From the NCBI RefSeq assembly GCF_030406405.1, contig NZ_JAUEPL010000052.1:1-51150 (forward strand): 51,150 bases of DNA, written 5' to 3'. The position numbers were made by a program, and so were the translations under genes. The stretch is from Streptomyces ficellus (lineage in GTDB: Bacteria > Actinomycetota > Actinomycetes > Streptomycetales > Streptomycetaceae). The notes below the pieces were generated by a model that worked only from the letters and a program-made list of their open reading frames with translations, was not told where the DNA came from and made no database searches. Of the stretch, positions 30,069 to 38,356 are shown in pieces (positions within the stretch are counted from its first letter, which is position 1; each line of letters opens with the position of its first letter).

Positions 30069-32489
30069 ATGGCTACGACCACACCGGCCGGTGTGCGGGG
30101 CGGCCACGCCAAGACCCGTGACGACGGCGCGCCGATGACGCACCGACAGATCATGGAGGCGCTCTCCGGGCTGCTGCTCGGGATGTTCGTCGCCATCCTG
30201 TCCTCGACGATCGTCTCCAACGCGCTGCCCGAGATCATCTCCGACCTCGGCGGCGGCCAGAGCGCCTACACCTGGGTCGTGACCGCCTCTCTGCTGTCGA
30301 TGACCGCGACCACCCCGCTGTGGGGCAAGCTCTCGGACCTGTTCTCCAAGAAGCTGCTGGTACAGATCTCCCTGATCATCTACGTGCTGGGCTCGGTCGT
30401 CGCCGGCCTCTCCCAGAACGCCGGCATGCTCATCGCCTGCCGTGTCGTCCAGGGCATCGGCGTCGGCGGTCTGTCCGCCCTCGCGCAGATCGTGATGGCC
30501 GCGATGATCTCCCCGCGCGAACGCGGCCGCTACAGCGGCTACCTGGGCGCCACCTTCGCCGTCGCCACCGTCGGCGGTCCCCTGCTCGGCGGTGTCATCA
30601 CCGACACCGACTGGCTCGGCTGGCGCTGGTGCTTCTACGTCGGCGTGCCCTTCGCGGTCATCGCGCTGATCGTGCTCCAGAAGACCCTGAAGCTGCCGGT
30701 CGTCAAGCGCCAGGTCAAGGTCGACTGGTCGGGCGCGTTCTTCATCAGCGCGGCGGTCTCGCTGCTGCTGGTGTGGGTGACCTTCGCCGGGGACAAGTAC
30801 GACTGGGCGTCGTGGCAGACGTACACCATGGTCGGCGGCTCGGTCGTGCTCGGCGCGCTGTTCCTGCTGGTCGAGAGCCGGGCGAGCGAGCCCATCATCC
30901 CGCTGCGGCTGTTCCGCAACCGCACCATCGCGCTCGCCTCGCTGGCCTCGCTGTTCGTCGGCGTCGCGATGTTCGCGGGCACGGTGTTCTTCAGCCAGTA
31001 CTTCCAGCTGGCGCGCGACAAGTCGCCCACGATGTCCGGGGTCATGACGATCCCGATGATCGGCGGGCTGTTCCTCTCCTCCACCGTCTCCGGCTGGGTC
31101 ATCACCAAGACCGGCCGCTGGAAGGCGTGGCTGGTCGTCGGCGGTGTGCTGCTGACGGCGGGCCTCGGACTGCTGGGCACGATCCGGTACGACACCGAGT
31201 TCTGGCACATCGCCGTCTTCATGGCGGTCATGGGCCTCGGCCTGGGCATGATGATGCAGAACCTGGTGCTGTGCACACAGAACCAGGTCGACGCGGCCGA
31301 CCTCGGGGCCGCCTCCTCCGTGGTCACCTTCTTCCGGTCCCTCGGCGGTGCCATCGGCGTCTCGGCGCTGGGCGCCGTCATGGCCAACCGGGTCACGCAC
31401 TATGTGCAGGACGGGCTCGCCGACCTCGGCCCGCGGGGCGCGGCGCTGGGCCACGGCGGCACGGGCAACGGGGGCATCCCCGACCTGGACGCGCTGCCGG
31501 CTCCGTTCCGTACGGTGATGGAGACCGCGTACGGGCACGGTGTCGCCGACATCTTCCTGTACGCCGCTCCCTTCGCCCTGATCGCCTTCCTGGTGACCCT
31601 GTTCATCAAGGAGGTCACGCTGAAGAGCCACGCGAAGCCGGAGCCCACGCCGGAGCCCGGGCCGGAGCCCGACGTGACGCCGGATGCGTCGCCGGAGGCA
31701 CCCGTCGTCGTGGCGACCGCGGGCGGCACCCCGGTGCACGGCACCGTCCGCACCGCGGAGGGCACCCCCGTCGCCCGGGCGGCGGTCACTCTGATCTCCC
31801 TCGCCGGACGGCAGCTGGGCCGCGCGGTGGCCCAGGCGGACGGTACGTACGCGCTGGACGCCCCGGGCACCGGCTCCTACGTCCTGATCGCCTCCGCCGA
31901 CGGCTTCCAGCCGCAGGCCGCCACGGTCGTCGTGGGCGGCGAGGCGCTGGCGTACGACATCCTGCTCTCCGGTACGAGTGGCCTCGCCGTCGCCGTCAGG
32001 GCCGCCGAGGGCGGGGAGCCCATCGAGGGCGCGATGGTGATCGTCACGGATGTGCGCGGCGATGTGCTGGCCACCGGCACGTCCGCCGAGGACGGCGCCT
32101 TCACCTTCGGCGAGCTGGTGCCGGGCTCGGTGACCGTGGCCGTGAACGCCGCCGGCTACCGGCCGCTCGCCCTGCCGGTCGAGATCGGCGGCCAGGGCGT
32201 GACCCGTGTCGAGGCGGTGCTCCGCTCCGGGGCGCGGCTCCAGGGCACGGTACGGGCCGGGGCGGGCCGCCGCCCGCTGCCCGACGCGCGGGTGACGCTC
32301 GTCGACGCGGCCGGGAACGTGGTCGCGACGGCGACGACCGGCGAGGACGGCGCGTACGCGTTCGCCGACCTCGACGCGGGCGAGTACACCGTCATCGCGA
32401 CCGGCTACCCGCCGGTGGCCGGGGCGCTCACCGTGGCGGGCCGCGGAGTCGACGGCCACGACATCGAACTCGCCCACCCCGGCGAGTGA
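30069..32489 (+). CDS. EmrB/QacA-type MFS exporter fused to three carboxypeptidase-regulatory-like domains
   Basis: 806 aa. Residues ~25-520 form a DHA2-type 14-helix drug:proton antiporter, with the start EALSGLLLGMFVAILSSTIV, motif A region LWGKLSDLFSKKLLVQIS and motif C-like GATFAVATVGGPLLGGVITD. After a Pro/Glu linker (EPTPEPGPEPDVTPDASPEA), residues ~555-806 contain three tandem beta-sandwich repeats of the CarboxypepD_reg type (VHGTVRTAEGTPVARAAVTL; LAVAVRAAEGGEPIEGAMVI; LQGTVRAGAGRRPLPDARVT). With 14 helices and both ends inside, these domains would be cytoplasmic, which is unusual for a fold mostly found outside cells. In operon with marR and yceI. Confidence 0.9.
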   Translation: MATTTPAGVRGGHAKTRDDGAPMTHRQIMEALSGLLLGMFVAILSSTIVSNALPEIISDLGGGQSAYTWVVTASLLSMTATTPLWGKLSDLFSKKLLVQISLIIYVLGSVVAGLSQNAGMLIACRVVQGIGVGGLSALAQIVMAAMISPRERGRYSGYLGATFAVATVGGPLLGGVITDTDWLGWRWCFYVGVPFAVIALIVLQKTLKLPVVKRQVKVDWSGAFFISAAVSLLLVWVTFAGDKYDWASWQTYTMVGGSVVLGALFLLVESRASEPIIPLRLFRNRTIALASLASLFVGVAMFAGTVFFSQYFQLARDKSPTMSGVMTIPMIGGLFLSSTVSGWVITKTGRWKAWLVVGGVLLTAGLGLLGTIRYDTEFWHIAVFMAVMGLGLGMMMQNLVLCTQNQVDAADLGAASSVVTFFRSLGGAIGVSALGAVMANRVTHYVQDGLADLGPRGAALGHGGTGNGGIPDLDALPAPFRTVMETAYGHGVADIFLYAAPFALIAFLVTLFIKEVTLKSHAKPEPTPEPGPEPDVTPDASPEAPVVVATAGGTPVHGTVRTAEGTPVARAAVTLISLAGRQLGRAVAQADGTYALDAPGTGSYVLIASADGFQPQAATVVVGGEALAYDILLSGTSGLAVAVRAAEGGEPIEGAMVIVTDVRGDVLATGTSAEDGAFTFGELVPGSVTVAVNAAGYRPLALPVEIGGQGVTRVEAVLRSGARLQGTVRAGAGRRPLPDARVTLVDAAGNVVATATTGEDGAYAFADLDAGEYTVIATGYPPVAGALTVAGRGVDGHDIELAHPGE

Positions 32490-32587
32490 CCCACAGCTCG
32501 GGTGCTTCGAGCGGAGACACCCGATGAAGGGGCGGCAGGCAGGGGACGGCCTGCCGCCCCGCTTTCGTACGAGGAGAGATAACCGGA

Positions 32588-33418
32588 ATGGCACTGCACG
32601 CACAGGTACGCACCCGCGACGGCTGGGCCGTCCAGCACGCCGTGGTGACCGTGACCGACATGACCGGCGCGCAGGTGCTGCGGGCCACCGCCGACACCGA
32701 GGGGGCCGTCGTCGCGGACACCCCGCTGGCCCCCGGCCCGTACACGGTGATCGTGACGGCGGTCGGGTACGCCCCGGTCGCGTCCACCGCGCTGGTGACC
32801 GCGAGCGGGCGCGCCGAGGTCGGCACGGTCGTGCTGGCCCGGGCGGGCGGCGTGGAACTCCCGCCCCCGGGCGCCTGGACGCTGGACCCGGCGCACTCGT
32901 CCGTGGGCGCGGTCGCGCAGCACCTGGGCATCTCCAGCGTGCACGGCCGCTTCACCGACTTCGGCGGCCGGATCGAGATCTCCCCGGACCTCGGAGCCTC
33001 GCGCGTGGACGCGGTGATCTCGGCGGCGTCCATCGACACGGGCAACGCCCTGCGCGACAGGCATCTGAAGTCGCCGGACTTCCTCGACGCCGAGGCGTAC
33101 CCGGAGATCACGTACCGCAGCCACGGCCTGACGGCGGCGGGCCCCGACCGCTGGACCGTGCACGGCGCACTGTCCCTGCACGGTGTCGTGCGTGACGTCG
33201 ACCTGGACCTCACGTACCTGGGCACGGGCCCGGACCCGTGGGGCGGGGTGCGGGCGGCGTTCCGCGCGACCGCGGAGCTGCGCCGGGAGGACTTCGCGAT
33301 GAACTACAACCAGGTGGTGCAGGCGGGGATCTCCGCGATCGGCACGACGCTGCGGGTGGAGCTGGACGTGCAGGCGGTGCAGGGGGGTCAGGCGGTGCAG
33401 GGGGAGGCCCTGCCGTAG
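32588..33418 (+). CDS. YceI family protein with N-terminal carboxypeptidase-regulatory-like domain
   Basis: 276 aa from ATG 32588 with GAGGAGA upstream. Residues ~1-90 repeat the beta-sandwich domain of the upstream exporter (VRTRDGWAVQHAVVTVTDMT, GPYTVIVTAVGYAPVAS). Residues ~95-265 are a YceI lipocalin-like barrel (WTLDPAHSSVGAVAQHLGIS, VHGRFTDFGGRIEISPD, IDTGNALRDRHLKSPDFLD, YNQVVQAGISAIGTTLRVEL). YceI proteins bind isoprenoid-type lipids. There is no signal peptide, so it should be cytoplasmic. The shared accessory domain suggests interaction with the exporter tail. Confidence 0.92.
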   Translation: MALHAQVRTRDGWAVQHAVVTVTDMTGAQVLRATADTEGAVVADTPLAPGPYTVIVTAVGYAPVASTALVTASGRAEVGTVVLARAGGVELPPPGAWTLDPAHSSVGAVAQHLGISSVHGRFTDFGGRIEISPDLGASRVDAVISAASIDTGNALRDRHLKSPDFLDAEAYPEITYRSHGLTAAGPDRWTVHGALSLHGVVRDVDLDLTYLGTGPDPWGGVRAAFRATAELRREDFAMNYNQVVQAGISAIGTTLRVELDVQAVQGGQAVQGEALP

Positions 33419-33468
33419 GGCCAACGCGGGTCTGGTCCGTCACCGGACAGGCTCCGTACGCTGCGGCC

Positions 33469-33945
33469 ATGGAATGGACAGCACTGATCAGCACGGCGCT
33501 GGGGGCGGTGATCGGTGTCGGGAGCACGCTGCTCGCGGACCGCTTACGTTGGAAACGGGACACCGGAGAGCGGGAAAGGGAGACGCTCCATGCCACGTAC
33601 GCGCAGTTCCTGGAGGCGCTGACGCAGGCCCGGGATTTGATCAGCCACGCAAGCCGGGACTTCAGCGCTGCGCAAGAGGACCGGCGGTCGGTGATGACGG
33701 CTTTGCTGGACCACGGCGTGCACGTCAAGCAGTACCAACTGGAGCTCCTAGCTCCGCCGCAGGTCGTGGCGAAGGCCAGGGACGCCGCTGACAAGCTGGC
33801 CGTGTACCGGGACGTGGTGGTGGAGGGCGGCAAGCGGGACGATCCTGAATGCGCCCAGGCGCGGCGCGCGTTCCGCTCGTCCCGTCAGGAACTGATGGAA
33901 GCGATGCGCGGTGCCGTGGCGCACAGGACCGGCAACGGCCGCTGA
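33469..33945 (+). CDS. Hypothetical protein with N-terminal membrane anchor and coiled coil
   Basis: 158 aa from ATG 33469. One N-terminal helix (WTALISTALGAVIGVGSTLL) is followed by a charged helical domain (RWKRDTGERERETLHATYAQ, FLEALTQARDLISHASRDFS, ELLAPPQVVAKARDAADKLA). The layout resembles small Streptomyces proteins found near regulators; no enzyme motif. Codon bias is typical of the chromosome. Confidence 0.7.
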   Translation: MEWTALISTALGAVIGVGSTLLADRLRWKRDTGERERETLHATYAQFLEALTQARDLISHASRDFSAAQEDRRSVMTALLDHGVHVKQYQLELLAPPQVVAKARDAADKLAVYRDVVVEGGKRDDPECAQARRAFRSSRQELMEAMRGAVAHRTGNGR

Positions 33946-34180
33946 ACCCGTTCGGGGCGGGCGAACCCGCTCCGGGCGGCCCGGCGGGCTCGCGGCCCTT
34001 CACGGCATGGGCGGCCGGGTCCGCCGTCAGGCGCCCGGCTCCACCATCGCCTCGATGCCCCGCGATCTGGATGTTCAGCGCGAGCTGGAAGTCCCGCTCC
34101 CGCATCTCCGCCACGGTGCTCCGGCCGCGGGCCTCCATCATCCGCTCGGCCTGCTCGCAGTCCTCCTTGTACCCGGGCCG
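33946..34180 (-). other. Fragmentary sequence downstream of the broken kinase
   Basis: On the - strand a frame in register with the kinase junction reads YKEDCEQAERMMEARGRSTV, AEMRERDFQLALNIQI. It looks coding but is unlike a kinase, and ends in Gly/Pro-rich sequence. It is probably the tail of another gene joined to the kinase by deletion. I do not recognise its family. Confidence 0.35.
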
Positions 34181-34793
34181 TTCAGCTCCGCGTACCCGCG
34201 GATCGACGCCAGCGGCGTACGCAGCTCATGGCTGGCGTCCGCCACGAATCGCCGGACCCGCGTCTCGCTCTTCTGGCGCGCGTGCAGCGCCGAGTGCACA
34301 TGGTCCAGCAGCCGGTTGAGGGCCGCGCCGACCTGGCCGACCTCGGTACGGGGATCGGCCTCGGCATCCGGTACGCGCTCGTGCCGGGCCACCTCGCCCC
34401 GGTGCAGCGGCAGTTGCCCCACCCGGGTCGCGGTCGCGGCCACCCGCCGCAGCGGCCGCAGCGCGACGCCGACGAGCGTGCCGCGCCGCGATACCGGCCG
34501 CGACCAGCCCGGGGGCGGTGACGCACACCCGCCGTGCGCAGCGGCGCCTCCCGGATGTCCGCGCGGCCGCCGACGGGGCCGAGGTCCTACCCGGGAGCCG
34601 TGACGAACCGCAGTTTGTTTCACGTGAAACCCTGAGCCCGTCGCACGGCCTCGGCCAGGTGCTCGTCCTTCTGCCCGACCAGATACGACCGCAGGGCGAC
34701 CGTCGTGACGGTAGCGATCACCGCCGCGACAACCGCGATCAGCGCGACCGCCGAGAGGACCGGCCGGGCCCGCGGCGACCAGCGTCGCTTCAC
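34181..34793 (-). pseudogene. Sensor histidine kinase, heavily decayed
   Basis: GTG 34793 overlaps the response-regulator stop (GTGA). The N-terminus is normal (one helix ARPVLSAVALIAVVAAVIAT, then VALRSYLVGQKDEHLAEAVR), but an in-frame TGA follows RRAQGFT at ~34622, inside a parS-like palindrome. In another frame a HAMP-like segment (LRPLRRVAATATRVGQLPLH) and the HisKA box RRFVADASHELRTPLASIRG with the phospho-acceptor His appear, then sequence identity is lost at GYAEL. Most of the sensor domain, the dimerisation end and the whole ATPase domain are missing. It cannot signal. Confidence 0.85.
34616..34631. promoter_or_regulatory. parS-like ParB binding site
   Basis: TGTTTCACGTGAAACC matches the bacterial parS consensus TGTTTCACGTGAAACA at 15 of 16 positions, including the perfect 14-bp palindrome GTTTCACGTGAAAC. 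Streptomyces chromosomes carry roughly twenty such sites clustered around oriC, bound by ParB for segregation during sporulation. The site lies within kinase-derived DNA and supplies that gene's premature stop. Confidence 0.88.
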
Positions 34794-35527
34794 GCCGCGG
34801 GCTTGATCAGATACCCCGCACCACGCCGGGTGTGGATCATGGGCGCCCGCCCCGCGTCGATCTTCTTCCTCAGGTACGAGATGTAGAGCTCGACCACATT
34901 GGCCCGCCCGCCGAAGTCATAGCTCCACACCCGGTCGAGGATCTGCGCCTTGCTCAGCACCCGCCGCGGATTGCGCATGAGGAACCGCAACAGCTCGAAC
35001 TCCGTGGCCGTGAGGTGGATCCCCTGTCCGCCCCGCGACACCTCATGGCTGTCCTCGTCGAGCATCAAGTCCCCCACCACCAACAAGGACTCACTGCGCC
35101 CCGTCACCGCCCCCGACCGCCGGATCAGCCCGCGCAGCCGCGCCACGACCTCCTCCAGGCTGAACGGCTTGGTGACGTAGTCGTCCCCGCCCGCCGTCAG
35201 CCCCGCGATCCGGTCCTCCACCGCGTCCTTGGCCGTCAGGAACAGCACGGGTACGTCGGGCCGTTCGCGCCGCAGCCCGCGCAGCACCGCCGGCCCGTCC
35301 ATGTCGGGCAGCATCATGCCCAGCACGACGGCGTCCGGCCGCGCCTCCCGCGCCGACCGCACCGCCCCGGCCCCGTCCCCGGCGCAGCGCACCTCCCACC
35401 CCTCGTACCGCAGGGCCATGGACAGCAGCTCGGCGAGCGAAGCCTCGTCGTCCACGACGAGCACGCGGACGCGACTCCCGTCCGGCCTGAGCATTCCGGT
35501 ACGCGCGTGGGGCGAGGAAACGGTCAT
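34790..35527 (-). CDS. OmpR/PhoB-type response regulator lacking the phospho-acceptor Asp
   Basis: 245 aa from ATG 35527 (MTVSSPHARTGMLRPDGSRV). The receiver domain has the acidic pair (VLVVDDEASLAE, Asp26-Asp27), the switch Thr (VLFLTAKD) and the conserved Lys (DYVTKPFSLEE). The phosphorylation site is Gly70: the motif reads VVLGMMLPDMDG where the family has VVLDMMLPDMDG. The winged-helix DNA-binding domain is complete (LTATEFELLRFLMRNPRRVL, KAQILDRVWSYDFGGRANVV, YISYLRKKID, IHTRRGAGYLIKP). With the kinase gene downstream destroyed, the protein probably acts, if at all, without phosphorylation. Confidence 0.93.
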   Translation of the reverse strand: MTVSSPHARTGMLRPDGSRVRVLVVDDEASLAELLSMALRYEGWEVRCAGDGAGAVRSAREARPDAVVLGMMLPDMDGPAVLRGLRRERPDVPVLFLTAKDAVEDRIAGLTAGGDDYVTKPFSLEEVVARLRGLIRRSGAVTGRSESLLVVGDLMLDEDSHEVSRGGQGIHLTATEFELLRFLMRNPRRVLSKAQILDRVWSYDFGGRANVVELYISYLRKKIDAGRAPMIHTRRGAGYLIKPAA

Positions 35528-35567
35528 GCTCCGACGGTGACGCGGAAGCGTGAGAGACCCCTTCCCC

Positions 35568-36500
35568 CTACCTGTGAATTCCCTGAGAAAACAACCGGAC
35601 CCCATTCCCGTAACAGACCCCGCGCAGCCAGTCGTCCCCCAACCCGAGCCGCTCCAGCGCCTGGAGCTGATGGAGATACCCGTACGGAATGTTGGGGAAG
35701 TCGCTGCCGAGCACAATCCGGTCCCCCAGCTCCAGCAACCGTCGCCGCTCGCCCACCGGGAAGGGCGAAAAGCGCTCGCTGAAGTCCGTGAACGCCATCG
35801 TCGTGTCCAGCCACACCCCCTCGTAGCGCTCGGCGAGGTCCAGGAACTCCGCGTACTCGGGCATCCCCATGTGCGCGACGACCAGCCGCAGCCGGGGATG
35901 GCGCGCCAGCAGCCGCGCGACCGGCTCGGGCCCGGTGTGCTTACCGGGCGCGGGCCCCGAGCCGCAGTGGATCACGATCGGTACGCCGGCCTCGGCGAGC
36001 AGCCCCCAGGCGCCGTCCAGGAGTGGGTCGTTGGGGTCGTAGGCGCCGACCTGCACATGCGCCTTGAACACCCGCACGCCGCCCTCGACCGCCTCCGCGA
36101 CATACCTCTCCACCCCCTCCTCGGGAAACAGCGTCGCCGTCCGCAGGCACCCCGCCACCCGCGCGGCGAAGCTCGCCGCCCACTCGTTGAGCCACTCCGC
36201 CATGCCCCGCTTGTGCGGATAGACCATCGAGGTGAAGCGCACGACCCCGAACTTCCGCAGCAGTTCGACCCGCCGGTCCTCCTCCTCGCGGTACGTGATG
36301 GGCCACGCCGTCCCGGTCAGCGGCCCGACGGCGTCGAAGTACGCCCACACCTTGCGCAGCACCCGCTCGGGCATGAAGTGCGTGTGCACGTCCACGAGCC
36401 CGGGGAGCCCGAGCCGCCCCCAGAAGGCTCTGACCTGCTGCGCCTCGTCAACTCCGGCCACCTTGCCGACGTGCACGCCGTACCGGCGGTCTGCGCTCAT
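35568..36500 (-). CDS. Amidohydrolase family protein (metal-dependent, TIM-barrel)
   Basis: 310 aa from ATG 36500 (GTG 36509 is an alternative). Motifs of the amidohydrolase_2 type are DVHTHFMPERVL (first metal His pair), VFKAHVQVGAYDP, PIVIHCGSGPAPG (His), LVVAHMGMPEY (His) and VLGSDFPNIPYGY (Asp). Members hydrolyse or decarboxylate cyclic substrates; the substrate here cannot be inferred. It ends 41 bp from the divergently oriented start of the response regulator. Intact length and catalytic residues suggest activity. Confidence 0.88.
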   Translation of the reverse strand: MSADRRYGVHVGKVAGVDEAQQVRAFWGRLGLPGLVDVHTHFMPERVLRKVWAYFDAVGPLTGTAWPITYREEEDRRVELLRKFGVVRFTSMVYPHKRGMAEWLNEWAASFAARVAGCLRTATLFPEEGVERYVAEAVEGGVRVFKAHVQVGAYDPNDPLLDGAWGLLAEAGVPIVIHCGSGPAPGKHTGPEPVARLLARHPRLRLVVAHMGMPEYAEFLDLAERYEGVWLDTTMAFTDFSERFSPFPVGERRRLLELGDRIVLGSDFPNIPYGYLHQLQALERLGLGDDWLRGVCYGNGVRLFSQGIHR

Positions 36501-36545
36501 GCGACTCACCTTCCGCCGGGGCGCGGGGCGATGTCCAGGTCCCGC

Positions 36546-37403
36546 TCAGAAGAGCCCGCCCTGCACGCCCGGCGGCAGGACGGTGACGGGCACGGTCGTA
36601 CCGTCCCCGCTCCCGGCCGCGACGAGCCCCCATCCCGTGATCAGCCGCGTATCGAGCACGAGCGCCCGCCCATCGGGGGCCTCCACGTGAAGATCGGGCC
36701 CGGCGGCGGCGACGAGCGTCCCGTGGACGCACCCGTCCTCCACCAACTCGGCGACCACGCCGTCGATCCGATCGACCCGGCCGAGCCCGAAGACCCCGAC
36801 CTGATCCACCACCCGCAACGCCACCGGCTCCAGCGTCTCGGTCCACCCGGGCACCCCCACGGCCCGCCGGTACAGCGATTCCACCTCCGCCGCCCGCTCC
36901 CGCTCCCCCGGCAGCCCCACCCGCGCGACCCGCTTCGCCGCGTACGGGATCCGGTCGGGCACCCCCAGCGCCGTACCGAGCACCTCCTCGGTCCGCCGCG
37001 CCGCCATCAGCGGCCCGCGCCCGAGCCAGCTGTACGCCACGGCCCCCTGCTCCCGCAGCCGCGCGTCGCCCCGCTCCTCGGCCGTGATCCCGACCTTGAC
37101 CATGCCGGGGCCGCACCACGCGAGGTACACCCGATAGACCCGCGGATCATCGGCGACCCCATCCGCCGCCACGGACCCCACCCTGTCCCACCGCGCACAC
37201 TCCGCGCACCGCCCCCCGGTACTGCGCCCACCCACGACGGCCCCCACCAGACAAGGGTTCCCCCGCGCCCCGCCGCACCGCCGCTCCCCCACGGCCCGGA
37301 AGCCGATCTCCCGCCCGTACGCAAGCGCACTGCCGCGCCCGCCCTCCCACATCAACACGGGCGCCGCACCCGCCCACCGCAGTCCCCTGCACCGCCACAC
37401 CAT
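36546..37403 (-). CDS. DUF2797 family protein
   Basis: 285 aa from ATG 37403. It has the DUF2797 pattern: CGGARGNPCLV, CAECARWD (Cys pairs likely binding zinc), VYRVYLAWCGPGMVKVGITA (a GIY-YIG-like VYLA...KVGIT strand arrangement), ARLREQGAVAYSWLGRGPLM and a C-terminal beta-rich part. The resemblance to GIY-YIG nuclease folds is noted for the family but the function is unknown. It ends ~45 bp upstream of the amidohydrolase start on the same strand, a possible operon. Confidence 0.85.
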   Translation of the reverse strand: MVWRCRGLRWAGAAPVLMWEGGRGSALAYGREIGFRAVGERRCGGARGNPCLVGAVVGGRSTGGRCAECARWDRVGSVAADGVADDPRVYRVYLAWCGPGMVKVGITAEERGDARLREQGAVAYSWLGRGPLMAARRTEEVLGTALGVPDRIPYAAKRVARVGLPGERERAAEVESLYRRAVGVPGWTETLEPVALRVVDQVGVFGLGRVDRIDGVVAELVEDGCVHGTLVAAAGPDLHVEAPDGRALVLDTRLITGWGLVAAGSGDGTTVPVTVLPPGVQGGLF

Positions 37404-37441
37404 GCCGCCACGCTACGGGCCCGGACCTGCCGCTCAACGCC

Positions 37442-37472
37442 AGAGGCCCCGGACTTTTCGTCCGGGGCCTCT
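37442..37472 (-). terminator. Terminator hairpin, original tRNA-Arg terminator
   Basis: AGAGGCCCCGGA pairs with TCCGGGGCCTCT across CTTTTCG. It lies 8 bp outside the left att repeat. A very similar hairpin lies at the same distance from the intact tRNA at 47716-47743, so this copy is the host terminator displaced by integration and the other came with the element. Confidence 0.8.
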
Positions 37473-37479
37473 GGTCTGC

Positions 37480-37523
37480 TGTGCACTCGGCAGGATTCGA
37501 ACCTGCAACCTTCTGATCCGTAG
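37480..37523 (-). repeat. att direct repeat, distal end of the AICE
   Basis: 44 bp identical to 47750-47793 (offset 10270), from TGTGCACTCGG to GATCCGTAG. It equals the tRNA-Arg(ACG) 3' half from the anticodon to the end. It has no 5' half, so it is not a tRNA. Confidence 0.95.
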
Positions 37524-37641
37524 CTCTAGCCGGATCGGTCAGCGACGGCCATACCGGTCGCGCCGCACCCTCTGAGAGCTGTTACTGGACGGATTCGGTT
37601 CTTGAGGTTGCGGTACCTGGCTGCTGTACGGGGCGATCCCG

Positions 37642-37818
37642 TCACTGGTTCACGCGCTCGATCGTGTAGATGAGCTCGGCACGCATCCGGAAGGTCACTT
37701 CCAGATCGCCTCTGCCATTGGGGCTGAAGAAGTCAACGAAGTCGCCGACCGTGGAGAAGCTGCTCGCTGCGACTTCGCGCGAACCGCTGTACTCCTTGTT
37801 GATTACGTACTTGTTCAT
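37642..37818 (-). CDS. Small hypothetical protein (58 aa), AICE cargo
   Basis: ATG 37818 is preceded by AAGGAG at six bases. The product starts MNKYVINKEYSGSREVAASS, continues with FSTVGDFVDFFSPNGRGD and ends EVTFRMRAELIYTIERVNQ. It has mixed alpha/beta character and lower G+C codons than the transfer genes. It follows the YjzC-like gene on the same strand by ~60 bp. No family recognised; small accessory proteins at AICE ends are often cargo. Confidence 0.7.
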   Translation of the reverse strand: MNKYVINKEYSGSREVAASSFSTVGDFVDFFSPNGRGDLEVTFRMRAELIYTIERVNQ

Positions 37819-37877
37819 GACACTCCTTGCACGGATACGCAGGGTGGGGGCGCCTCAGAAGGCGCCCCCGGGCTTGG

Positions 37878-38045
37878 CTAGGACTTGTGCTTGGTCTTGT
37901 CGACCAGCTTCCAGCCCTGGCCCTTCTTAGGCGTCGGCGGCAGTGACTTTCCCTTTACCGCCGTCACCTCGGATCCGCCTCCGGTCGGCCGGTACTGTCC
38001 TGAGGCCGGGGCCGGCATGCCGGGGTTGAGCTTCTTTCCAGCCAT
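37878..38045 (-). CDS. YjzC-like protein
   Basis: 55 aa from ATG 38045. MAGKKLNPGMPAPASGQYRP, GGSEVTAVKGKSLPPTPKKG and the end WKLVDKTKHKS follow the YjzC pattern (PGxPAPxSGQY, EVTxVKGxPLPPTPKxG, LVDxTKxK), known in Bacillus and many actinobacteria. The function is unknown in the family; its Gly/Pro/Lys-rich composition suggests a disordered protein. The gene is on the AICE, in leftward orientation before the 58-aa gene. Confidence 0.8.
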   Translation of the reverse strand: MAGKKLNPGMPAPASGQYRPTGGGSEVTAVKGKSLPPTPKKGQGWKLVDKTKHKS

Positions 38046-38356
38046 CCCGATCACCTGCCTTTCCGAGCTGGACACGCACCCGATTGAGCCGGAGTGGTTT
38101 TCGCAGCAGCCATCTCCGTGTAGGTTCATCAAGCGCCTAGGAACGCAATTTGACCCCAGTTCGGGCAGGTATCGACCTCAACTCGGTACCTCCGAGCTGG
38201 GGTTTTCCGTGCTCACGGCGGAGCATACCGCGTCGCAAGTCAATTGTGCGCCCACTGACACAAGTTATGGGAGTGTCTGGACAATCCAACCACTACATCT
38301 AGTGGTTGGCGTGGCTCAGGCGCCAACCTGTCAGGATAGCGACGGCCACTGACAAC

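Noticed and set aside
29880..32603. 907-aa - strand ORF and 735-aa + ORF over the exporter
   Set aside because: Alternative frames of the MFS fusion gene; Arg/His/Asp-rich without domains.
35550..37523. 657-aa + strand ORF
   Set aside because: Antisense of the amidohydrolase and DUF2797 genes; composition (His, Arg, Pro) is that of a complement strand.
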